Assembly (NCBI GenBank): GCA_012274445.1
Contig: JAAROD010000093.1
Coordinates: 1,922,001 to 1,986,000, forward strand
Direction of reading: 5' to 3'
Source of the DNA: Sclerotiophoma versabilis
Taxonomy: Eukaryota > Ascomycota > Dothideomycetes > Pleosporales > Didymellaceae
DNA: 64,000 nucleotides
Made by a program: the position numbers and the translations under genes. Shown here one piece after another: positions 9,889-19,153 of the stretch. The stretch's first letter is position 1. Each line of letters begins with the position of its first letter. The notes below the pieces were generated by a model, which was given only the letters and a program-made list of their open reading frames with translations, did not search any database and had not been told where the DNA came from.

Positions 9889-12288
9889 CTACGGAATCTG
9901 TACATCAAGCCTATATGCCCTGCCAGCTTCTACACCTGTCACAACCACTCCGTCTAGTTTGTTCCCATCCAAGAGCACTTCCACGTCCTTCACGTCGGTG
10001 CGCTTGATCTCAACATCGAACGTTGCTCCCCTAAACTGCCTCTTCACCTTGATTCCACCCCATCCCTTTGGCAGCTTGGGATCAACCCTCAGCCCCTCCT
10101 TAACACCCCTTAACCCACACAAACCTTCGATGATGCAACGATATGCCCAGCTCACAGTCCCAGTATTGAACAATTGTGAACTGCGCCCAGCCGTGCGGTG
10201 GAGCTTCTCGATACCCCAGCCACCGCGGTAGTAGTTCGGTATGAAGACCGGTAATTGACCCCTTGCGCGCAGGTCCTCCTCGTCCGGACCTGCAATCATC
10301 GCGCGTATACAAGAGTATGCACGATCTATCTCATCGATAGAGTACAAAGCCCAAGCATAGAAGGACGCGGCGTGGTTATACACACTACCATTCTCGCCTT
10401 GTCCGGGGTACTTCTGCGTCACGCGACCAACATCTTCGCGCATCGCAGTAAACGGCGGAGCAAACATGAGCACCCCGTACGGAGTTGTGAGTTGATTGTC
10501 GATCTGCGGCAGTATTTTCGCAATCTTGTCTGACGATGCTGCGCCACCGAGGATACTCCATGCTTGTGGATTGAGCCAAATGCTGCCTTCTTTGTCCTCT
10601 TTAACACCAAACGTTACGCCATCGTCCGTGACGCCTCGGGAAAACCAGTCACCGTCCCACAAATGTTCGTTCGCCGACTTGTTGACCGCTCTTGCACCCT
10701 CTCGGTATTTGGTTACGTCGTCGGGCCTGTTAACTTGTTCGCAGACATTGGCCCAGAGATTTACTGCATAGGCGGTAGCGACAGTCAGCCAGCCAGAAAC
10801 ACCGACACCTTTTGGACCAACCATGTTCATGGGATCGCACCAATCACCTTGCGCGATGTAGCTTAGGCCTCGAGCGTCTCTGGAGTTGGAAGAGAGAAGC
10901 CAGTCCATTGCGCGGCTGAATCGTTCGAAGACTGTGTAAATATCTCCGTGCATACTCTTAACTTGCTTGTCAAGAAGCGCATAGTCTCCTGTCTCACTGA
11001 GATAGATATCCAGTGCAATGGGGAGCCACACACAGTGATCGGTATGTGGGACTTGGTTGATGTACTTCAGCTCCGCCCCCTCTATCAGCAGGATACCATC
11101 GGGCATAGCGCCGCTTTCTTCTTGCTGACCGATTGCAGTGAGAATGGCGTCGCGACAGACTTCAGGCTTGATGAATGCCATGCCCATGTTATCCTGTAGA
11201 TAATTTCTGGTCTGAGGGTCAGTAGTGAGTCGATTGACATCGCCGTGGTAGTAAACCTGTCGCGGTAACCAGTTGTTGATAAAGTTATCAAGGTCCTTGT
11301 CAGGTGTCTCGATCTTGACACATCCACTGCCTGCTGCGATGTATGCTTCGTACTCTTTCTGTGCGCTTGCAAAACCGGCTTCACTGAGATACTTCTCTCG
11401 CATTGCGAGGGCTTCCGCTTCGTCGAAGGCTGGACCCAACAGGAACCGATACTCCTCGGACTTATTCGGCTCGAGCTGCGTTCGGTACTGTACCGCAGCT
11501 GTAGGAGTCTCATATCTAGCGTTGCTATTGCTCAGGTGCTCCGCTTTCAAGGCTTCCGGAGCGTCCAGCGTGCCTTCGCCCTCGAACGCTTCCTGTCTAG
11601 CTTCCCATGCCACAGGCTTCCGCTCGCACAGGAAGTACGTCTTGTCCTTCAAAAACTTTGTCTTCGGGTAGTCTTCCGCTTTTTGGTATGGTGTCTTGCA
11701 ACTTGCCACGATACCACCTAGCTTCTCATGCCACTCCGCCTCTTGATTCATCCAGGACATGTAGCCAAAGGGAAAGTAAGGGTATACGCTAACGCTCAGC
11801 TTTCGGTTAGATATGTTGGTCACTTTTATGTTCCACAATTCGGCAACATCCTCTGTCGGTAGAAGCAGATTCATCTCTACTCTCACGCCATCCTTCTCAA
11901 CCGTCCACGAAATGTCGCTCTTTCCAACCGAGAAAACGAACTTGTCTGGTTTCGCGCGAACTGGCTCATACGGCGCCGACCAAATCTCTCCCGTCTCCTC
12001 ATCTTTGACGTAAACAAATCGCCCAGGATGATGAGCATAGTAGTTCTGTTCCGGCTGCATGAAGGTCTTGGCCTCGAGATTCGGCGCGTGGACATACTTC
12101 GCAGGTTCTGGCTGCATGAATTGGGCGGTTGCATAGCCGCGGCAGGTTACTTGAATCATCATCTTCTGGTTCCACAAGAAGCCGCCGGCTTTGGGCATGG
12201 CGGTGGGGTTTGTGAGCTCATAGCGGCCACCGTTATGCGTTGAGCGGATCATGATAGGCGCTTTGTTGATTTGATCTTTTTGGGGCAT
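9889..12288 (-). CDS. GH94-family phosphorylase (cellobiose/chitobiose phosphorylase-like)
   Basis: 799 aa, uninterrupted by introns. The protein has the two-part layout of glycoside hydrolase family 94: an N-terminal beta-sandwich (about 1-290, with motifs such as YAHHPGRFVYV) and an (alpha/alpha)6 barrel. The barrel carries the motif GDWCD at residues 481-485, equivalent to the family GDWND, in which the last Asp (D485) is the expected proton donor. Downstream QGENGSVYNHAASFYAWA and RGGWGIEKLHRTAGRSSQLFNTG match the phosphate/sugar-binding segments of GH94. Family reaction: phosphorolysis of a beta-linked disaccharide to a sugar 1-phosphate plus a shorter sugar; whether cellobiose, chitobiose or another sugar cannot be decided. 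No signal peptide, so cytosolic. The start ATG at 12288 could also be the one 12 codons later. Confidence 0.88.
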   Translation of the reverse strand: MPQKDQINKAPIMIRSTHNGGRYELTNPTAMPKAGGFLWNQKMMIQVTCRGYATAQFMQPEPAKYVHAPNLEAKTFMQPEQNYYAHHPGRFVYVKDEETGEIWSAPYEPVRAKPDKFVFSVGKSDISWTVEKDGVRVEMNLLLPTEDVAELWNIKVTNISNRKLSVSVYPYFPFGYMSWMNQEAEWHEKLGGIVASCKTPYQKAEDYPKTKFLKDKTYFLCERKPVAWEARQEAFEGEGTLDAPEALKAEHLSNSNARYETPTAAVQYRTQLEPNKSEEYRFLLGPAFDEAEALAMREKYLSEAGFASAQKEYEAYIAAGSGCVKIETPDKDLDNFINNWLPRQVYYHGDVNRLTTDPQTRNYLQDNMGMAFIKPEVCRDAILTAIGQQEESGAMPDGILLIEGAELKYINQVPHTDHCVWLPIALDIYLSETGDYALLDKQVKSMHGDIYTVFERFSRAMDWLLSSNSRDARGLSYIAQGDWCDPMNMVGPKGVGVSGWLTVATAYAVNLWANVCEQVNRPDDVTKYREGARAVNKSANEHLWDGDWFSRGVTDDGVTFGVKEDKEGSIWLNPQAWSILGGAASSDKIAKILPQIDNQLTTPYGVLMFAPPFTAMREDVGRVTQKYPGQGENGSVYNHAASFYAWALYSIDEIDRAYSCIRAMIAGPDEEDLRARGQLPVFIPNYYRGGWGIEKLHRTAGRSSQLFNTGTVSWAYRCIIEGLCGLRGVKEGLRVDPKLPKGWGGIKVKRQFRGATFDVEIKRTDVKDVEVLLDGNKLDGVVVTGVEAGRAYRLDVQIP

Positions 12289-12764
12289 ACAGTGAGTGGT
12301 ACTGCTACGTAACCATCCAACTAGGAAAGAGTTATACGTATGATCGTAGGGGTGTCGTCAGTCAAGAGATTGTGAGTCTCCAGTGGTAAGTATTTTCAGG
12401 TCTGCGTAATGGGATCAGGGTCATTATAAGGCTCGGAAAACGATAAGCCGCACATGGAGGAGTACAAGGAGAAGTAAGCGAAACGTCGGTGTGATAGTGT
12501 GGGGTACAGCCTAAAGAGGTAACCCTGAGGCGGTTGAACGGTCCGTGACGCCTTTAGCCAAGCGCGATGCGTTCTCGTGGGGGTAAACTGGGGTAACCCA
12601 TCTTGGCGTCCGACTTTCAAAACAGAAAGTTGCTGACGTGGACAATGAGAGTTGTCTGAAAGTAAAGAAAACTTAACTTGTAGGAAAAGATTCAAGGGCT
12701 GAAACAGAAGCCGTGAACAAGCGTGCAGTTACGGTCGCGAAAGTCTTTGTGTCGTATCAAACCA
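12289..12764. promoter_or_regulatory. Upstream region of the GH94 gene
   Basis: 476 bp between the GH94 start codon and the 3' end of the WD40 relic. No supportable gene. It must contain the GH94 promoter; no specific element identified. Confidence 0.4.
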
Positions 12765-14459
12765 TCAAATCTTCTTATTCGCAGTATTGGGCATCTCGGC
12801 CATTCGGCCAGCAGAGGAATCGCCGAAAGGCTCATTCTTCTGCTCAGTCTTACTCTTTCCTGAGGATCTGGTAATCATAACATATTTCCCGGTTTCGGGG
12901 AAAGACTTCTTTGTAACCAAAGCCTCCTGCGTTTCCTTCTTCTCAGGCACGTTATGCCATCACCGTCCACACTGATATAGCCGTCTTGGGTCTTGTTTAT
13001 CCCGATGTTCCCATGAAATCCATTGCTCACCCGTTCACTGTATACACGTTTCGGGCGCATGAACAGCTCCTTCGTGTTGTTCCGGGTATCACAGACAAGG
13101 CTCGTGCCGTCGGAGAAGTTCAGATACAGCAGGCGTCCGTTATCCAGCCAATTGATGTCTTCGATGCTTGCCATCAATCCCCAGTTCTTGTCATCTTCAA
13201 TCTGATAGTGCTGTGTGATCGTACCTTACGCGCCATCGAACGGACGCCAGACGTGCGCATGCTTGCCGGCGCAGATCGCAATTTGTTGGCCATCTGAGTG
13301 CCATGACAGGCTGCGACACCAGTTGCGGAAGGTCTCAGGAAAAGATGATATGCTTCGACCACACTCTACATCATGGACGAAAATAGCTTGCCCACTTTCG
13401 GTGCTCCAGACTATGTGCTTCGAATCGACGGAAAATGCACCTGTCCAGGTTTGACCACTTCCGGTGGTGGCCCATTCGAGTTTGCCGCTCTCAACAGAGT
13501 ACATACGTAGAGTCCCATCCCAGGCCACTGAAGCTATGTGCTCGTTATCGGGACTGATAGCAGACCACATGATAGCGTCTGTGTATCCAGAAAGGCTGTG
13601 AAGCTCCTTGCCGTCTATGACGTCCATTACGATGGTACGTGGGAGATCTTCAGGATCCCCCATGGCCGACTGAGTGGATTGGTTCTTTGTGTGATACAAT
13701 AAAGCCTCCCATTGCTGCTGAAAGACGTGGAGCGGAACCCGCCAAAGTCGGCATGGTCAAAGATCGCGTTGTGTCGGCGGCGATGGCTTATAGCCGCGTT
13801 TCTCAGCGCCTTCATAAAACATGTTTTCAGCGATGAAGCGTTGACAAAGTCCTTGGACTACACGTGCTTCTTTACGAGGTCCGGAAGGATTGCGTCGATA
13901 GCCTGAGCTGCAAACGCGAATGCATCGATGGCTTCTTCTTGATCGATCAGACGACCCTGCTTATCGAGCTCCCAGAATACGAGCTGATTGTCCATACCAG
14001 TACTGTTGCCCTCATCTGACGTACTGCAACCGATGGTATAGGCCGGTGTCCCCCCCCCCCCCCCTCAATACTCTTCCGGTCGAACGGAGGAGGAGCGAAT
14101 GTCAAATAACCAGCGCCATATAGCACCTGACATAACTCCTGCGATTCAATGTCGTAGACGAGGATGCGCTCATGTCTCGATATTATGGCGAGCAGTTTGT
14201 GATCAGGATTGATAGCAGCGTAGTAGCAGTCATACGAGCGCTCCGGTTGTCCACCTATGATATCCTTACGAAAGTCCAGCGAATGTGTCTCATCTCCCCA
14301 TTGCTTTGGATGGCTGGGGGCGTAGTGCGCGGGTTCGCCGTTGAGCTTGAAATCATGCAATGGGTTCGGTGGGAAGCTCCATTATTCAACGAAATCTTTG
14401 CGCAAGAAAATTTTGGCCGCTTTAACAGTACCTGCCAAAGAAACTTCAGTGCTGGCCAT
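12765..14459 (-). pseudogene. WD40-repeat protein pseudogene
   Basis: Minus-strand frames together spell one WD40-type protein but no single frame is intact. From the ATG at 14459, codon 26 is TAA (14382-14384), after which the same frame continues sensibly. The frame is then lost at a 15-base G run (minus strand) at 14050-14064. It resumes as a strand containing LVFWELDKQGRLID, meets TAG at 13858-13860, loses frame near 13690-13710 and resumes through several WD-like blades (for example DGTLRMYSVESGK). It then meets TAA at 13226-13228, continues, breaks once more near 12955 and ends at 12765 with a Lys-rich tail. Two of the stops could derive from CAA to TAA and TGG to TAG, both CpA-to-TpA changes on one strand, as RIP produces. 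A spliced functional model seems unlikely because the gaps lack usable intron signals. Confidence 0.8.
14050..14064. repeat. C15 homopolymer (G15 on the coding strand)
   Basis: Fifteen consecutive C on the plus strand within the WD40 relic. With one more base the flanking WD40 frames would join; with 15 they do not. Such runs are prone both to real slippage and to sequencing or assembly length error. Confidence 0.95.
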
Positions 14460-15404
14460 GTTGACTCTGCTGTTTTGGTTCACGTAGGTCAGCTGTGATT
14501 CATGCGATTGCCCTTGCGGTTGTCTGAAGCCTAGTCGCCACTTCTTGGAGCCGAGCTCCGTATTGGATGGACGTCGCATATGCAGGGTATTTGCAACGAA
14601 CATGAATGTCAGCAATGCCAGAAATGTTTGCAAAATCCTACCTTGAAATCCCGAGCAGCAGTACTTAAGAAAGTATCATAGTAAAGTGTGTGAGCTGAAA
14701 CGAAACGCCAATCTCGTCAAATGCTAACCGCCCATCAGAGCTCAACCGCTCCGAAGAACAGGAACAATGAGGGTAGTATAGCGGAGAAAGGTGCCAGATT
14801 GACTCGCCATTCCAAACCCACCTATATAGGTGCAGCCACGTGAGCAGCGCACACCTACGGCGATTTGGATATGTTGATCTTGGGCGTTGCCTTTGTTCAG
14901 CAGCCATGCATCAACAGATGCTGGGACGGACCCGACTGCTGAACCCACAATCGAGGTTCGGAGACCTCAAATGTGTTACGCCCGTGTGCTAAGTATGAAT
15001 GAGTGAGGGTATGCAAATCTGTGAGGCGAGCAATGGGGGTATTCAGCAGCCAGACTACAAGCGTGCCGATTGGATAGTCATCTCAAGACTCATCGCGGAC
15101 TCATCCAGCCAGATCAAGGTCGGGTGATCATGGTGGTAAGGACATGTTGATGGAAGAACGATGGAGAACAAGAGTCAGAAAAGGTAGGGAAGGAAGGACC
15201 CACCTTTTCTTTTAGCGCGTCAGCTAGCGTGGTTCTAGCGCGTTATTCGCAAGGCCCATGTATTCAGGTCATCACCGTAGTCACGTTGATGCAACAATCC
15301 TCCTAAGTCACTCGTTCTGTGTTCTTCATCTTTTTCCGTCATCTATTCTAGTCTTTTGCATTTGAGAGCGTCCCATCGACCCATCAGTGGTCTATTTTCA
15401 ACAC
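14460..15404. other. Intergenic region, no gene recognised
   Basis: 945 bp between the WD40 relic and the protease gene. Short frames only. Nothing resembling a transposon end or an RNA gene was seen. Confidence 0.4.
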
Positions 15405-15536
15405 CTACCCCTTCCAAGGGTACAACATCTTCACAGCCTTCTGATCGCTCTCAGTCGGCACCATGTTAAACCCCAGAATTACCGCGTTTTCAGACGTTAC
15501 CTCCTCTGGCGGCGCATATTCTGCTCCACCCTTCTT

Positions 15537-16718
15537 TCAGGCGATGAGTGGCATGTTCTGCACCTCAAAGGCCTTGCCGCCCGCCATGTTCATTATGCTT
15601 GGATACTGCATGATGGACATGAGATCGTAATCACGCTCATGTGTGACGGTGTATCGATGATTGAAACCATCGTACTTGCCATTCTTATCCTTGTGGTACA
15701 TGTCGTAATATCCTTGGGTCGAGTATTCGTGTGGCACGAAACCAAGCTGGGTCCAGGGCGAGAGAAAGGAGTAGATGGGCGAGTTGCATAGCTTGTCGAT
15801 TGTCATGCCGGTGTTGCTGCGAGCTAGTTTTTGAGCCTTTTCGTAGTTTGCGAGGTTCTTGCATTCGAAGTGGACGTAGTATTCTCCTGTGCAATGTGAG
15901 TGCTGGCATGACTGGGGGCTTGAGGAGGCGACTCACGATCAGGACGTTGATGCTTGTGTGTCCAACCAAGGACATGCCCGATCTCGTGCGCAGCAATCCA
16001 GTGCTGGAAGGCTTGGTTTTTGGCGAACATCTCGCTCCAGCCCATGCGAAGTTGATTCCTATGAGGACGATCATCCCACTCCACTGGGTTGTAGCCCATC
16101 GTGGCCCAGCCTCCCCAGGTCTTTTCCCGCAGGATTTCAATTACGAGAGTACCCCTTGGCACCTTAGGGTTCCCTGGAGTAGTCAATATCGTGCTTCGAG
16201 CTGTCACATCGGCGCTTCTACTTACACTGTCGATGATCCTCGTCGAGCCAGCAAAAGACTGACTCAGTCTGACTGACTCTTGACCGATCATGTACTCCGA
16301 GAATCCCCCAAGACGATGACCTTTTCTAGGCGTTAGAATTGCGAGAATGCGCTATAGAGGAGGAAAAGGTTGTACCTCTACCAGGCCCACTTTTACCTAG
16401 CAAGTTGTGCCACATCGCCCAGCCGCCCTGGATAGCTCCTCCAAGCTTGGCTTTTGTCTCGAGGTCAAGCCAGCAGTACTTGATGTTGACGATTCCTTTA
16501 TCATCTTTGGGCCATGGCTTCATGGGGCTTGTGCCGGCAAGTACATGCGCCCAACCCATCGCAGGGTTAGCGTCGTATTGTGCGACAACTTCCTCGAGCA
16601 GGGTGACATTATCTGCGCATTTAAAGTCGTTGAATGGCGGGATGCAGGATGCCACAATGGCAGCGAAGGTTGTCAGTAGGAGCAGGATGAGCCAGAATGG
16701 GGAGTAGGGTTGCGACAT
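15537..16718 (-). CDS. Secreted astacin-like zinc metalloprotease, C-terminally truncated
   Basis: Exons 16718-16397, 16320-15937 and 15886-15537 give 351 aa. A membrane-type signal (about residues 9-25) follows the start at 16718. The zinc signature HEIGHVLGWTHKHQRPDR (residues 219-236) matches the M12A astacin pattern HExxHxxGxxHE..R.DR, with His in place of the usual Glu after the third zinc His neighbourhood. The Met-turn SIMQYPS lies further on. The frame ends at a TGA (15537-15539). The next 43 codons in the same frame stay open and read like the normal C terminus (TYR/PRO/GLU-rich, ending LYPWKG) down to a TAG at 15405-15407, so the TGA looks premature, perhaps TGG to TGA. A 54-bp in-frame segment (16174-16227) has GTGTAAGT...CCAG ends and might be a further intron. 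Zinc site and Met-turn are retained, so activity cannot be excluded. Confidence 0.75.
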
Positions 16719-17769
16719 TTTGAACTTCAGAGGTATCTTAAAGGAAAAGAGTGTATGTGTGAACATGGTGCTGACTTTTTGGGTAGGCCCAAAGCCTCTA
16801 GCACTAAGCGAGGCATTGGAGAATGCAGGTGAAGGAAACGACCAACGATGGACGCTCAGCAACGTGCCTCAAGGGCGTCCAGGCGCTTTATTCCAATTCT
16901 CTTGCGTTTAATTTTTAAACTTGATTGTCTCGACTAGGCCCAATCTCAAGACTTCTAAGGACATAACATCTTGAACTCCGTGATGTTACTCTCAACCAGC
17001 CCTGTGCTAATTCAAATGACATCCGAGCAAGCAGGCAGCGGATGTTTTGATGATAAATAGACTATGGCACAGCCTTACCGTGCTAGCAGCGAACACTGTC
17101 CTGAGAGACCAATGGTTTCCAGCATCTGGAGCTCATGTGAATCGGAGTTTGCTCATTGAACTACCAGGTGTTGCTACTTGTACATTCACGAGATTGGATA
17201 GTATGCGCGCAGATTTCTCCATCAATGACGCAGTACAATAGCAGTAGGTTCACCTGCGTCTACTAGCCCTTGTGACCAGTTCACCAGATTGAGACCTTGA
17301 GGTGGTGGCAGGTCCGCTAACCCTAATCTGTGTTGCCAAGTATACTAATTTGTTATGTCGATACTGTCAGCCTTGTGTTTCAGGTGACATGTGGTCTACG
17401 CATGGCGAGCACATGGGCCTATTGCGGATCAGTAATCGGTCATAGCGGAGGTCAATGTAAGATGACGATCAAAGTGCGACTTCTGGGATAGCCATGCTCG
17501 CAATTCAATTGGACGTAGAATCTTGGATTCCCCTATTGATAAGCCATGTAATCTTTCAATGAGTGTCAAGAGCGGTGTGTCTATATCGTGAGTCTACATT
17601 ATTGAAAGGAATCTTTGCGATCATTACGGCATCCATCGACCAGCGGGATGCGGCAGAGGTGTGCAAAACAATCCCATTATACATTATGAGTTGCTTGAGG
17701 AATCCCAAATCGTTAGCTTGCCAGAAGCTCATAGGTGGCATCAGAGAAGAGAGTCGAAACCTCAACGCT
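16719..17769. other. Intergenic region, no gene recognised
   Basis: 1.05 kb between the protease start and the 3' end of the zinc-finger gene. Only short frames. The first few hundred bases are the protease promoter side. Confidence 0.4.
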
Positions 17770-19153
17770 TTAGTAGTAAATTCTCGCTGTTTCACCGAAC
17801 ACATCGTCTATGACGTTGAAGTCAAGATCGCAGACATTTGTGGCTGGCATTTCATCTTCGGGAATGTTACTCATGAGTAGGTTCCATGAAATCGGGTCGT
17901 CCATCAGAGACTGTAGTGTCGCGTTGTGATGGTCCTTGTAGTCTTTGCGTGGCGCCTGGGGCGGGTGAGATGGAAAAGCGATTTTACGGAAAGCTAGCTG
18001 GGCCAGCTCAGCCGCATTATCACCAGACTTGTAGTATTCGAGCAGATCTTGTAGATAAGGTTTGGCATCGTTTTCCGGATATCCTTCTACACGTCCGGTG
18101 TTGTGCTGGTTCCAACCAAAATCCGCTCTTAGCTGAGGCTGAGACTGCAAGATCTTGCACCATTCTGCGCGAACCGCGGGTCGTTGAAGAAGAGAATGAA
18201 TGACATCGCTTTGTCGCCAGTCTTTCATGGTTTTACGGTCTTTTTCGAAATGTTTTGCGATATGGTTACATCGCTCTCTCCAGTCGGTGCTAAAATGCGT
18301 GCAAAATCCACAACCCCAGCCAGTACGAGCTTGACGGTTCTGCTTGGCTGCCTCTAAGTGCTCGTCTCGTTGACAAGTCTCGCAATTGTGACGTGTTACG
18401 TGGTGGTGAAGGAAGTCTTTCTCAAGAAAATAGACAGCGCTGCATAGATTGCACCGAAATATGAATCGGCGTTCTTGATAGGTTTCCTCATGTCGTTTCC
18501 AGTCATACTTCTCGATAAAGGGCTCTTCACATGAGGTGCACCAGTACCGTGGTTCTCTTTGCGATCGTCGACTGCGACGCGTCCGCGAGACGCACGTTGT
18601 GAAGGTGTCCTTTTCTGGCGTTGAAGAGCGTTGCGCCGTTTTCCTTCTCGGCACTGGTGGTGTTGGTGATGCAGATCCCTCAGCGGTATTTACGGCATAT
18701 AGTGATGACATCGGAAACTGGAGGTCCATCGAAGCATTGAGACTGGATGTACGCTGATTATGTGGGTGTTCGGATACATTTGACCAAGACGAACTTGTCG
18801 AAGCTATTGACGAGCGTGATTGCCATTGTGAGAATACACTAGCATTCGAAGAAGTCCTTGGTTTCGAAGGGAATGAGGCTTGTGTTGATGTTGAGAAGTG
18901 TGGCTGCTGTGACGGTTGTGGATGTGCTAGCATTGGTGCGGGCCAGATACCTGACTGTTGTGCTGAGTAGTCTGCTTCTTCATCAACGATTTGGCCTTAC
19001 AGACATCTGGAAGTGGGACACTGTACCTGTACATACGGGGTTGTACAGCCAGCCATTATTGTGCTGTGTGACACACTGTTGTTGTCCGTCGATGCATTCA
19101 ATAGTAGGAAACATGGTTTCGTCCGGGTTCATGCTCATATCCATGTTGGTCAT
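17770..19153 (-). CDS. C2H2 zinc-finger protein
   Basis: Two exons: 19153-19037 (39 codons) and 18954-17770, joined over an 82-bp intron in phase 0, giving 433 aa. The short first exon is supported by a GTATGT donor, a CAACAG acceptor and a smooth protein join (YNP-SGIWPAPM). A Ser/Thr/Gln-rich N-terminal half with basic RRSRRSQREPR precedes a cluster of C2H2-type elements at about residues 175-275: CTSCEEPFIEKYDWKRHE, CNLCSAVYFLEKDFLHHHVTRH and CGFCTHFSTDWRERCNHIAKH. This arrangement, including the C-terminal segment with DDPISWNLL, is that of a group of Pezizomycotina C2H2 proteins thought to be transcription regulators. No target is known. It appears intact, unlike its neighbours on the left. 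Confidence 0.82.
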
